A DNA stretch of 64,000 bases from Rhizopus sp. PT2906 (taxonomy: Eukaryota > Mucoromycota > Mucoromycetes > Mucorales > Rhizopodaceae), in NCBI GenBank assembly GCA_025529335.1, contig JAMYHX010000013.1, positions 172,657-236,656 on the forward strand. Reading direction: 5' to 3'. Under the pieces are notes generated by a model. The model was not told where the DNA came from. It was given only the letters and a program-made list of their open reading frames with translations, and did not search any database. Shown piece by piece: positions 9,341 through 21,062 of the stretch. Position 1 is the stretch's first letter. Each line of letters starts with the position of its first letter. A program made the position numbers and the translations under genes.

Positions 9341-11151
9341 ATGTCCAAGAACGTATTGACTACATCCAACGGAAACCCAGTTGAAAACAATCAGACATCC
9401 CAAACTGCTGGCTATTGGGGTCCTGTGTAAGTGATGATGACCATTATCCATGCATATTGTGTACTGATGCCATTCCCTAGTCTTCTTCAGGATTTCCATT
9501 TAATTGATAAACTTGGTAAGATTTTGAACCATGCAAATGTGCATCGTTTGTCCCACATTTCTATATTTGGATGTTTATGCTGACAGTTTATTTTAAAAAG
9601 CTCACTTTGACAGAGAGCGTATTCCTGAACGTGTCGTTCATGCTAAAGGCGCTGGTGCTCATGGTGTATTTGGTAAGATTGAGTTAATTGAAACCGTTCA
9701 TCTTCCCCCTAACACTGTCTTTCTGTAGAGGTTACTCATGACATCACCCATCTTACAAAGGCAAAATTCTTGAGCCACATTGGTAAAAAGACACCAGTAT
9801 TCCTTCGATTCTCAACTGTTGGTGGTGAAAAGGGTAGTGCTGATACTGCTAGAGATCCTCGTGGTTTTGCCGTCAAGTTTTATACTGAAGAGGGTAACTG
9901 GGACATGGTTGGTAACAACACGCCCGTTTTCTTCATCCGTGATCCATCCAAATTCCCAGGTACAGAATGAGAAAAAGAAGACCATGCAGCAAAGTTATCT
10001 AACTTTATGCTCTCTAGACTTTATTCACACTCAAAAGAGAAATCCTCAAACCAATATAGCTGATCCTGATGCCTTTTGGGATTTCCTTTCTCTTGTCCCA
10101 GAGTCCATCCACCAGGTCACTATTCTCTTTTCCAACAGAGGCACACCTGATGGTTATCGTCATCTGAATGGATATTCTTCACACACACTCAAGTTAGTCA
10201 ACGAAAAAGGTGAATTCAAGTACGTCAAGTGGCACTTTAAGACAGACCAAGGTATCAAAAACTTAAAGGCAAGTAAGGCCGCTGAATTGGCTGGTACCGA
10301 TCCTGATTACGCAACGCGCGATCTTTTCAACTCTATCGAACGTGGAGAGTATCCTTCATGGTCTGTATACATCCAAGTCATGAATCCTGAAGATGCAAAG
10401 AAGTACCGTTTCAACCCATTTGATGTTACCAAAGTCTGGTCACACAAGGTAAGCAAAGCATTCCCCTAGCCTAAATCGATTGCTTATATTCTATACCAGG
10501 ACTATCCCCTTCACCCTGTTGGTAAATTGACCTTGAACCGCAACCCAGAAAACTACTTTGCCGAAACGGAGCAAGCCGCATTTTCTCCGTCTCACATCGT
10601 TCCTGGTATTGATATCACTCCCGATCGTATGCTCCAAGGTCGTCTCTTCTCTTACCCTGATACCCACCGTCACCGTCTTGGACCTAATTATGCTCAAATC
10701 CCCATTAATCAACCTCAAAGCCGTGTCGCCAACCATCAGCGTGATGGTCAAATGGCTGGTAAGTTCACGTAGATGCTGTGTAATAAAAACACGAAGCTAA
10801 CATCACACAGTGCTTGGTAACGGAGGTTCTGCTCCCAACTATGAACCCAACTCCTTTGGCGGCCCTTATCAAACAAACGTTGCTGCCACAACCTTTACTG
10901 CCGAGGAGCTCGAAGGCGCCACTGGCCGTCACAGTTATCAATTAACAGACGATGACTTTGTCCAAGCTGGTGACTTGTACCGTCTTATGTCTGCTGAAGA
11001 AAAGACAGATCTGATCAATAACATTGCTGGTCATTTGAAGAATGCCAAGAAGCACATTCAAGAACGTCAAATTGCTCACTTTAAGCGTGCTGATCCTGAA
11101 TACGGACAGCGTGTGGAAGAAGCTATTTTGGCTTTGAGCGCAAAGGCTTAA
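9341..11151 (+). CDS. Catalase (small-subunit, clade 3 type)
   Basis: Haem enzyme splitting H2O2 into water and oxygen. Exons: 9341-9426, 9481-9515, 9601-9672, 9729-9959, 10018-10448, 10500-10758 and 10811-11151, giving 484 aa. Seen: RIPERVVHAKGAGAHG with the distal catalytic His, NNTPVFFIRDPSKFP with the catalytic Asn, and RLFSYPDTHRHRLG with the proximal haem-ligand Tyr. Length fits small-subunit catalases (no C-terminal flavodoxin-like domain). The C-terminus ALSAKA is not a PTS1 signal, so peroxisomal import would need another signal, or the protein is cytosolic. It ends 53 bases from the convergent old yellow enzyme gene. Confidence 0.97.
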
Positions 11152-11204
11152 ATATATTTAATAAAATTGTGTGCACATAATAAATAATTTTTATTCTAAA
11201 ATGT

Positions 11205-12299
11205 CTATAATTTGCCCTGCTCATAGAATGGATAGTCTATGTATCCTGTAGCATCATGTGTGTAAAATGTAGCTCGGTTATACTTGTTAAGTGGAAGCTG
11301 CTTTCTTATTCTGTTTGGGAGATCTGGATTAGCAATAAATGCTCTTCCATACGCAATCAGGTTGCCTGTTTTTTGTGCTACATCCACAGAATGGGAAATG
11401 GCGTTTGAGAAACCGCCAGCAGTGATAAAGGGGCCCTTCCATAGTTGACGATAAGGGTCTAACGTGTCAACGATATTGACTTCATCATTGTAGAAGCTTG
11501 ATCTTGCCTCAATAAAATGGAGATAAGCCAGATTGGGATGCTTTTCCTGAAGACGAGAGGTCACATATCCCCATGTTTCCAACGGGTTGTCATCTTGCAT
11601 ACCCTGAATCTTTCCATCAGGAGAAAATCGAATAGCTGTGCGTTCAGGTCCAATGGCATCCACGATAGCATCAACAACTTCCAAGGTGAATCTCGCCCTA
11701 TTTTCTGCTGAACCCCCGTATTCGTCTGTACGCCTGTTGGAAGAGGTATTGAGGAACTGATCCAAGAGATATCCATTGGCATTATGAATTTCTACACCAT
11801 CAAAACCTGCCTCGATTGCGTTCAAAGCGGCCTGCTTGTATGTCTGCACAAGTTCCTTAATTTCATGTATCTCAAGAGGCTTGGGCGTTTCATACGGAGC
11901 TCCCGATGGTTTCTTTCCAGGCATGGGCACGTCAGAAGCTGAGACAATAGGTTCTCCGTTGGGGTTTAAACTTGTAGAGCCTGTTCGGCCAATGTGCCAG
12001 AGTTGCAAGAAGATAATGCCTCCTTTATCATGAACAGCAGACGTGACCTTCTTCCATCCTTCAATCTGTTCTTTGCTGTAAATACCAGGAGCACGTCGAT
12101 ATCCACCAGCAAGACGGCTGATAAACGTGGCTTCTGTGATTAATAAACCGCCAGGTGTTGCTCTTTGCCTGTAATATTCCACCAAAAGGTCTGTGGGAAC
12201 GGCTTCAAGAGTTGCTCTGAATCGAGTCAAGGGTGCAAGCACTACTCGGTGCTGAAGATTATAACGACCGATTTTAATGGGCTCAAACAGCTTTGTCAT
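11205..12299 (-). CDS. Old yellow enzyme family NADPH:flavin oxidoreductase
   Basis: FMN enzyme reducing activated C=C bonds of enones and related electrophiles. Single exon, 364 aa, with the full TIM-barrel length of the family. Seen: N-terminal LFEPIKIGRYNLQHRVVLAP (FMN cradle), the active-site pair His172/Asn175 in EIHNANGYLLDQFL, the SNRRTDEYGGS block, the late FMN-phosphate block FITAGGFS and ANPDLPNRIRKQLPLN. Typical start context with ATG at 12299. It converges with catalase, and both would fit an oxidative or electrophile stress response, although shared regulation is not shown by the sequence. Confidence 0.97.
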   Translation of the reverse strand: MTKLFEPIKIGRYNLQHRVVLAPLTRFRATLEAVPTDLLVEYYRQRATPGGLLITEATFISRLAGGYRRAPGIYSKEQIEGWKKVTSAVHDKGGIIFLQLWHIGRTGSTSLNPNGEPIVSASDVPMPGKKPSGAPYETPKPLEIHEIKELVQTYKQAALNAIEAGFDGVEIHNANGYLLDQFLNTSSNRRTDEYGGSAENRARFTLEVVDAIVDAIGPERTAIRFSPDGKIQGMQDDNPLETWGYVTSRLQEKHPNLAYLHFIEARSSFYNDEVNIVDTLDPYRQLWKGPFITAGGFSNAISHSVDVAQKTGNLIAYGRAFIANPDLPNRIRKQLPLNKYNRATFYTHDATGYIDYPFYEQGKL

Positions 12300-12881
12300 A
12301 GTTTCAAGTGGTTTCCCTGAAGAAAAAATAAAAGGGGAAAAAAGTGAGAATAGCAGTTGGACTTCATCTGGATTAAGTACGGGACTGTTATTTGTATTTG
12401 TAATGAGAAATAAAGTACGGATGGTGGGTATTGTAGTGAAGAGCTATGTTTATTTAGATCTAAACATCTACAATAACCAATGTTGGCAGGCTAACAAGTA
12501 GAATAGATATGCACTCTAACCTAGTTACAAAGAACAGCATCAAATTGAATATTTCTGATGAATTCCTCCAAGACAAAGAAAAAAGAGCGTAATTTAATAT
12601 TATCAAATCATATATTACACAATCCGGAGTTCCTGTAGTACAAAACTTGGCATATTAATGAAGGTAACAAGGCTATAGTAAATAAAAGAAAGTACGTTTT
12701 CTGAATAAAGGGTTCTACATACTAACAAAAGGTCTTTTTATATGAATACAGTTTCAGATGAACAAGTTAAAAATCAAGGTCAATTGTTATTATGCATTAG
12801 CTTTATTATTATTGTTATTACTATTAGTATATGTATGGCACTTTATATTACACGCAATTTATACAAACATATAAATTGTTT
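12300..12881. other. Spacer, OYE promoter and transporter 3' side
   Basis: Upstream region of the OYE gene and 3' flank of the peptide transporter. AT-rich, with no recognisable gene. Confidence 0.4.
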
Positions 12882-14678
12882 TTATACAGTTGGCTTGGCT
12901 TCGACCTCATACTCAACAACAACTTCTTCTTTTTCTGCACTTCTTTGAATAGCATCTTCCTGCATATCAGTTTTATCGTTACCACCGTGGCAGAAATAGA
13001 AGAGAGGAGCACAGACACCCATGGCAATGGCAATACCAGTATACATCCACTTGAGCTTGGGGTCTTCTGCAACAGAAACAAGAGCAAATCCAAGAATTGA
13101 ACCGAAACAATTGGTAAGTAAGAAAATGGCCATGACAAGTGACTTCATCTTTTCAGGAGCCTTTCTGTAGGCGTATTCAAGGCCAGTGATGGAAGCAAAG
13201 ATTTCAGAGATACCGATCAAGACATAGGCAGGGATAATCAATCCAGCTGATACATCGTTCTTTCCATTACCACTTGGATGATCATAGTAAGGAGGCTTAC
13301 TGTAGATATAGGATTGGATACCAGCAGCATAGCCCATAGCACAGGCAGCAAAGAAGAAACCCAAGGTGATACGGATCATAGGGCCAAGATGAAGACCCAT
13401 ACGACGTAAGCCAGGATAGACTATACGGTCCATGATGGGTATGAAAATGACGAGAGTTAAGGGGTTGATGTTTTGCATGATATCGTTAGGAACGGAACCA
13501 GTTTGCATAGTGGCTGTCATAGAGACCATGTTGTTGGTCATTTGGGAGTAACATAACCAGTAGATGGGATACCAACAAAAGACAACACAGGCTCTGAATG
13601 TACGACGGAGTTCATCAATAAAAATATCATCCCAGGTTGCCTTTGATGCCAAATCAGGGTTGACTTGACGTAAGTTGGATGGCTTGCATCCTTCAAAACC
13701 ATATTTCCATGAGTATCTGATGACCTTGAAAGTTTCAATAAAGATGGAGCCACGAGGAGGAGTCAGAACGTACTGTTTCTTACCAAAGAAGACGATGAGA
13801 ATACCAGGAATAAAGACAAGGGTTGGCAGCAAGTAGGCAGCCCAAAAGCCGACCTGTTTTTCAAGGACTACAGTAGTGACTGAGGCAAGAGAACCAAGGT
13901 TGATACCCCAGTAGAACATGTTGAATAGCTTTTGGTATGTAGCCTGAGGAGATACAATCACACGAACTTCGTCATCACCTTGATGATTCGCTGCATGGTC
14001 ACCTTCATCAACGGAGTGGTTTGAAAAAACTTTCTTGCGGATAGTCTTGATGTATGGCTTTGTATTTTTATATTGCTCAGCAACAAGGGGAGAAACGTTG
14101 GACTTGATGCCACCAGTGGCAAGACCAATAACGATTAAAGAGACGATAAAACCTGGGAAGGTAGCTCCAGTAGCAATTGCAGAAGGAATGGAGGTCAGAG
14201 TAAGGAGAATTAAACCAATAAAGTAAATTATGGCAAAGATGAGGATTGTCTTGTATTTGCCCAAGTATTGGTCAGCGATAATAGCACCTATGACTGGTGT
14301 AATGTAACACCAAAACTGGAAAAATGTGGTAAGGCCAGTCGCTGTTTGCTGTCCTCGCCCCATTGCGCCGGGATATTCTGCAGGGTCTGTGGGTAACGTG
14401 GAAATGAGTAACGTTCGTGAGAAAGTATATTACTACTTACAGTGACCAGGATCAGGATTTTGGATATAGTTTTGGAATGGGCCGGTTAGACCATAGTAAG
14501 TGAATCTTTCACAGAATTCAACAATAATAACCAAGTAAGCTGCTTTAGGTATGCTATCTGATACTTCTCTTAGTACTTTCCAATCGCTTTCAGTTGGTTC
14601 AATGTGTTCTTCAGATGCATTTTCGAATGTATTTTCGAATGCATCTTTTTTAACAAAATCTTTTTCTTTAATAGACAT
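12882..14678 (-). CDS. PTR2: Proton-coupled di/tripeptide transporter (POT/PTR2 family)
   Basis: Plasma-membrane symporter importing small peptides with protons. Exons: 14678-14441 and 14386-12882, 580 aa. Seen: FCERFTYYGLTGPFQNYIQ in the first exon (the conserved ERFxYYG motif of helix 1), MGRGQQTATGL after the intron, an acidic/His cytosolic loop, then FYWGINLGSLAS, which is the PTR2 signature. About 12 hydrophobic helices follow, with an acidic C-terminal tail rich in Glu. The first ATG in frame is at 14678. Length is typical of fungal PTR2. Confidence 0.96.
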
Positions 14679-17374
14679 CAAAAGTGAAGAAAGAAAAGCG
14701 CAATTCTTGTGTTTCTGTTCTGGAGATCTTTTATATTTAATTTTTTTTCTTTATATTCTGTTACCTTGACACCCAGATGTTAGCCAACCAATAATACTTC
14801 ATTTCAGTTATTATCTTTTTCTTTAAAGAAATACTTGATTTGGTAATTTGTTAAAAAAATTATCTTGTGAAAGCACTCCTAAGACATTGCTGCTTATGTG
14901 ATAACCAATAACTCCGCCACAAAATGCAATGCTCTGTCAATTGTTATCATGGCAACCGTTGTCACTGCTACTGCTGTCAGTTTTGTAACTTTATTGAATG
15001 TTCTAGTTGCGATACTTGTTGATATTGCAACATGTAGATAAATATGGCACTCTTGTCCATACAAAGAAATATGAGGGCGTGTACGACGCTTGTGTTACGC
15101 ATACTGTATTTTTATTGGAATCCGAATTTTTCAATGGAAGATTAGATTTAGGGAATCGGAAGGTTTAGGACTTTGATTTGTTCGCTTTAGAATAAACTAC
15201 AGTAAATGACAAGTAGAAATTTAAATATAAACTGTTGTCACTGAAATTTTAGAGTATCATGGACCTGTTTGACTAACGCACATCATAAGTCCATCATAGA
15301 AACCCGAGAAGTTCTCACGAGGTTTGTTTTAATGACTGTGAAACGAGACTTTTTTGTAAATTATCACTCTTTTGATGTCAGCTGATTCGTAATATAGCTA
15401 TCCTTCAAAGAAACACGCAATGTTCTGGCTGTCTATATCTCGTCAAAGAGAAGTGGCCTTACTTTACTTTTTGTGGATCACCTTATAGGCATTATTATAA
15501 ACACATGAATACCCTTTTCAATGGTTACGAACTATGGTGTATTTGTGTACAACACATACGCTTTTCTACCTTTAACACAAAGCACAAAGCCGTACAACAG
15601 TAATGGAAGAAAATGTGCTGAACTAAAAAAATATAAGATTACCCTTATTCTTTATTCAATATCTTTAACTGCCTTATTTTATAATCACAGATTGCATCCC
15701 TGATAAAAATGTCAGGGTCCACTAGGGAAAGATTTGTTTTAACCTAGGTTAATACATTGTAATTTGAACGGTGACCTTTGCCATAGATAATCAAGAAAGC
15801 GAAGTAAAATAAGTAGTACAATATCAACAGATGATAAGCAGTTCAGAGGCAGAATGACTTATTTTCCAGCTATATTCAGTATAATGACAGATTTCCAATA
15901 TAGCTCTTATGGAATTGACTGTCTTTCAATCCTCATTTCTGACCAAAGTATATATTTATCAATGTTTGCTATAACATATCATAAAGAAGTTTCAAAAAAT
16001 GGTACAGCAGATGTTAATAATTCTGACAGTCGTGTTACGCTTGTGAGTATAATGACGAAAATGATGCATCAGGTGCTATTGATATTTCCCAAAGGAAGAT
16101 TATGTATATTCAAATTTAATATTGAGCATTATAACCCCCCAATGAAAGCATACACCAGCTTAGTCGGTATTATTTGAAGTATACTTGGTTGTGACATTGA
16201 TTCAGAAGAATTCCGAGTTTGCTTATTGGCATTGAACGTATCCTATGTGGACTAACGCCATGCTTCCAAAAGCGCTGTTGGTCCCAACCTTTATATATAG
16301 TATACGCTCAATTAAGAAATGTAGTTATTTCCATTTTCATACCCATAAAACTTTTTCCCATCAATTCACGGGTTATAAGAGCAAAAAGATGCATACAGTA
16401 AACAAAAGCAATTTGGCATGGGACTTCTAATAGTATCTGCTTTTGATTTGGTATGTCTCTTGATTTGCCATGTTGACGCATGCAAACTGTCTTTAACTTT
16501 GCAAAATACGCAAATATACTCTTATAACGATCAAGATTAATCTTTACATAATAAATATCCTTCGTAAACGTTGATATGGTAATGATTTTGTAAGACACAA
16601 GGCAAAGATAAATGAAGTACTAGCTATTAATCTTTATTCTGAGATAAATACAGAAAGGGATATACAAATAACTTAATGATATACCATTTCTAGTTGTTAT
16701 CAAACTGATGGTAAGCCACTAAGAGTGGATCATCGTTAGTGAAGATTTAATTGACTACCAGTTTTTAATTCGTCTCCGACACTGTTTTTGTTGTTCATTT
16801 CATGATCTGGATTATCATACTGCTTTTTCATTGAGAAGGATTATCTTTTAAAGAAGTATACCCTTATGAGTCTTCATCAATGGATTTTTTGGTGAAAATG
16901 CCCAAGCGCATCAAATCAATGTTCGTCAAACGATGGTTTTTGATAACGCAATCAGATATTACTTCATCAAATCCAGCGCGGTATGTCACATAATTGCCAA
17001 CCATGAATTTTCTTTGCATGACACCAAATTACTTTTTGGAATTACTGTATGTAATGCAGGACTAGGGCTGGTAAGGGAATTCGACATAAATACTTTTCAA
17101 ATATGAGAACTCTTTTTTATTGTTATTTTTTTTTTGAGAATAAAGCGTGAATAGAAAGCCTATATCAACATCTCCTGTCGTCTTTTCAGCAACATTGATA
17201 ATTTATGCTCGAATTAGACAGGCGTGTATAATTTTATTACAAGTGCATGTTAAAAGAACAATACGTCTCGTACTGAACTTCGATTGTGTTAAAATACAGG
17301 ACTTCGGGGATTCAACTTTCTCAAAGCGACATAAAGCAGAGAGAACGTACTTTTTTGCCTTTCACTTTACAGCA
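14679..17374. other. 2.7-kb gene-poor region
   Basis: Largest empty region of the window. It holds scattered short frames without recognisable domains. One at 15854-16177 (plus) lacks any family resemblance and has poor coding character. A 51-codon frame at 17019-16864 (minus) with MQRKFMVGNYVTYRAG and NIDLMRLGIFTKKSIDEDS reads like real protein and may be the end of a decayed element. No tRNA or rRNA was recognised. The right end is the promoter of the TLDc gene and carries a T-rich tract at about 17113-17133. Confidence 0.4.
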
Positions 17375-18998
17375 ATGGGTCAATCGCATACTAAACCAGA
17401 AATTAAAACAAGTCAAACGTTTCGACCCAACAAATACCTTACAAAAGTTGAACTTGTTTCAATAAAGTGCGTATTCAATAGTTTAAAATCTGACTTTCCT
17501 GATCATTTCGAATGCATCGAACCCAAAAACTTTTTGGTACATACATCGTGATAGGGTCAACTTCTTTTACTAAAAAACAAAAAACAAAAAAAAAAAAAAA
17601 CAGGCGCGACTTGGTTTGCCTTCAGAAGTTGAACCAGCTGGCGTACTCTTATTCAAAGCATTTTCATACCTAGGCTCATACCCCGCTTGTACAGCAGCCG
17701 GTCCGGTTCCACTCTCTCTTGATGCATTTTTGACAGCTATTGTGGTCTTTATAGGCCGATTAGGTCATGAACTATCCGAGACACTCTTTTTCCAAGCATT
17801 GTCTATTCTGCCGGATCCAGAGGAGAAGAAAGAAACTCCGGTAACATTGGAACCTCCAAAGAAGCATGGACATTCAAAAGGCTTGTCACTGGAAGATTTG
17901 GGTGTGGACTTTACTGATCTTGACTTGGATACCCAAAAAAAGGAAAAAGATGACGGACCTGAGGTTTTATGCAGAGACTTGGTTGAGCTGTTTGTGTTAC
18001 TCTTATGGTTGGGAAGCAACGAAGATCATGCTGAGAATCGAAGGATAGCAACTGATATTGTGGATAGCCTTGAAAAAACAAAAGACAATACATGTGTTTC
18101 ATATAGAGTATTCTCTGAATGGAAATCAAATTTCTCGCCACATCTATTTAAGCCAATACAGTCATTTATTATGCAGTCATTTACCTATATTGAAAGACCC
18201 TCGGAAAGGATATCACAGGAAGATGCAATTCCAGCACCAGATCAAACGGACTTACTGAGCCATATGCACTGTACTTTGCTCTCTTGGTCATTACCCGAAA
18301 AGGCCTTGAACGTCAAAAAATGGACAAGACTCTACTCTGCGCAACAAGATGGATTCTCTATGAATCGATTTGAAAGCCATGTGTTCAAGTACCCAGGACC
18401 AACCCTGATGATGTTGAAGATTGAGGCACAGCCACCAAAGCGATATTCAAGTTTGAGTATTGCAACAGAGACTAATGAAAAGCGAAACATGCTTGTGGGA
18501 GTATATGTGCCGCAAGCATGGAAGAATTCCAAGTATTTTTGGGGAACAAACGAATGTTTCTTATTTGAACTTGAGCCGAATTTCGATATCTTTCGATCTA
18601 ACGAAAGAACAGTGAATGACCACTATATATACTATCATCACGACACAGGGATTGGGTTCGGTGCAAGAGCAGAGAAAGGATTTGATTTTACCTTATCATT
18701 AGAGAATACCTTACAAGGAGGCGTCTATGAAAATGAAGCATACCCAAGCTCCCCAGTTTGGATGAGCTTTAAAAGAAGAAAGCAAGATTTCAAGTACATT
18801 TTTGAGACGGTAGATGTTGAAGTATTTGGGCTAGGAACAGAAAAAGATAAAGAAAAGCAATTAAAAGAATGGGAGTTTGAAAGGAAAGAAGCTCAGCGAA
18901 GGTCAGGATTGAATATTAGATTATCAGATGGAGAACTGGACAAAGAGCTCTTAAAGATGGCCGGCATTATTGACGAAGGCAAACGACAAGATCGATAA
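17375..18998 (+). CDS. RTC5: TLDc-domain protein, RTC5/MEAK7-like
   Basis: 518 aa in two exons, 17375-17536 and 17604-18998. Members of this family (yeast Rtc5, human MEAK7) act at vacuole/lysosome membranes; TLDc proteins contact the V-ATPase. Seen: N-terminal MGQSHTK, a myristoylation consensus with Gly2, Thr6 and Lys7 as in MEAK7; an EF-hand-like helical N-half including LSLDAFLTAIVVFIGRLG; then a TLDc domain in the C-half with YSAQQDGFSMNRFESHVF, NMLVGVYVPQAWKN and YYHHDTGIGFGA. The last 50 residues are a charged helix. The acceptor of the only intron is preceded by a long A-rich tract. Its stop codon is 2 bases from the stop of the convergent Zn2Cys6 gene. Confidence 0.9.
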
Positions 18999-19000
18999 TT

Positions 19001-20807
19001 CTAGCTTTTATTAACACTATTGTTACTATTAAAATAGCAAACCGGCTTTATTTGTAGTTGTTGTAGCTGTTCCTGTAATAAAATATCTAGTTCGTCTTTT
19101 GCTAAAGGAGAGGTGTTCTGATTGACAAATAAAGGGGTTGACAAAGAAGGAGAAGAGCATGTAGAATGCATTGGAATCAAACTAAAGTAGTCTTCTTCTA
19201 GTGGTGAATTTGGCGTTCTGATACGACCGATCGTCAGTTGCCTTGTTAGTTCATTCAATTGCTGATCGATCTTTGGATCGATGTGCTGAATGTGCTTCAT
19301 GACAAGCCTAATGTTTTCTATGCAGTCAAAGATGTTGGCAATAATATAAACCTGTAAACAGAGTAGCAGGCCAAACACAGCCATGCGTTTACTCTGTATC
19401 GCACTTATAAATTGACTATGGGTTACCCACTTGTATATCATTCGTTGGAGACGATAAGCTGTTTCTATGGTGATTCCCCTCTTTACTTGATGTTGTTGAT
19501 GAAGCAACAATAGTAGATAGAGCATGTCATAGATTATAGCAGTGTATAAAGGAAGGATGTCGATCACTTGACCATTTTCGCATACAAGAGCGCTTTGCAC
19601 TGATGGGTTCAAGGAATCATACCAGTGTTGCCTTATAGACATAAATTGGTGAATATCTATATCAGATGCACCGGTGATGATTGATTGGATGGTATGAGAG
19701 TATAGCACAGAGAGATTTAATACTTGTGAAAACTTGTTCCAAAATGCATCTTCGTTGTGCTCCTCTTTGAACGGTTGAGGCAAATGAGTCGGCAGGTCGA
19801 TTTCTGAATATAGTTTGTTGAAACTAGGATCTGACAGGTTTGATAGGCCAACAGAAGCAAACAATATCCATCTTGCTCTATTGATCATTTCTTGCTGTTG
19901 AAACATCAAGGATGAATTTAGTTGCTTCAAGATGACATTGGCAAGTTCAAGATATCGGACGTCAGGTGTTATAAATGATATTTCTGTATACTTGTATAGT
20001 AATAGTAATGTCTGCACTGTATCTAGTCTTATAGAAAGTAATTCTGGAGATGTTATGTTGATATGATCTTTTGCCAATTGATAGAATGCCATGCTATAAT
20101 CGTTGTTGTGGTAGATTGATGAGAGTGACATGATAGCATAGCGTAATGAATGAGATAGTAAATATTTGTCTTTAGAATGAATGTCTAGTATGCATTGCTT
20201 GAATAGTAATGGATATGCAGGATGTACAAATGCAAAATAAATATGAAATAGAGTATCTTCTAATTCCTTAGTAGGTTCTGCCGTCATAGCTACCGTTGTG
20301 TTATTAGTGATGATCAAATGTTGCTGTGGTAACAATTCATAGCCAGGTTGACCATTCTTGACGGATAATGAAGAATATTTTGATTGAAATTCTTGATAAT
20401 TCATCGGAATCGATATAGTAGGAGTTAGTAGAACGACATCTTCAGTCTGAGGAGAGGTTCCCTTCACCGTGCTGACAGGAGAGAATACACAGACAATTTG
20501 GTGTTTTCTACATTTTGAGCAAGTGCCTGAACCAGGAATGCCTATGTCACATCTATACTTACAATAATAGAGAAGGATGATTCATAAAGATAGTATTTTT
20601 ATATATATAAAGAAAAGTTTTATTAAAAAAGTGTTAAATTTAAGGTCTCTCAAAGTATAAATTATTATGAAAAAGAAAATGTTACTTTGATTTACGTCTT
20701 CTACAGAAATCGCAGGCACGAGATACCTTCAATTTCTTATATCTACTTGGATCATTCATATCTACAAAATGAAACTCTACAGGCTTCTTTTTGCGCTGTA
20801 AGCTCAT
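19001..20807 (-). CDS. Zn(2)-Cys(6) fungal transcription factor
   Basis: Nuclear regulator with an N-terminal binuclear zinc cluster. Exons: 20807-20686 (or from the later ATG at 20759) and 20552-19001, giving 557 or 541 aa. The cluster is split by the intron: CDFCRRRKSK ends exon 1 and CDIGIPGSGTCSKCRKHQIV opens exon 2, so all six Cys appear only after splicing. The C-terminal 400 residues are helical with the loose middle-homology layout of fungal factors (DTLFHIYFAFVHPAYPLLFK near the start) and hydrophobic repeats. A Gln-rich stretch lies near the C-terminus. Targets are unknown. Earlier ATG in frame: MSLQRKKKPV at 20807. Confidence 0.93.
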
Positions 20808-20994
20808 ATTGTAAAAAGGCAAAAGGGGAAAGAAAAGAAGAGGAAAAAAAGTCTAGATTATCTTTATATTTTTCCTTTTTTGTTTCAACAGCCGCTTATT
20901 GTCACAGGTACATTGGTGCCTATTTGATCGCCACTAAAAGAATGGGAATATGTTTAAAATTTTACTGACAACATTACTGAAAGTAATAAGCTTT

Positions 20995-21009
20995 TATAAA
21001 CTATAAATG
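20995..21009 (+). promoter_or_regulatory. Probable TATA elements of the chitinase gene
   Basis: Two overlapping TATAAA-like hexamers about 55-68 bases before the chitinase ATG, followed by a pyrimidine-rich leader. They also sit on the promoter side of the divergent Zn2Cys6 gene. Confidence 0.4.
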
Positions 21010-21062
21010 CTTTGTCTCTTCCATCTTTCGTTCCTTCTCTTTCTATTTTTCTTATTTAAATA

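Noticed and set aside
9780..10469. A separate 229-codon gene within the catalase region
   Set aside because: It is the catalase exon 5 frame read back through an intron and the wrong frame of exon 4.
15854..16177. 107-codon plus-strand frame as a gene
   Set aside because: No recognisable domain, no splice partners, and unconvincing composition in an AT-rich spacer.
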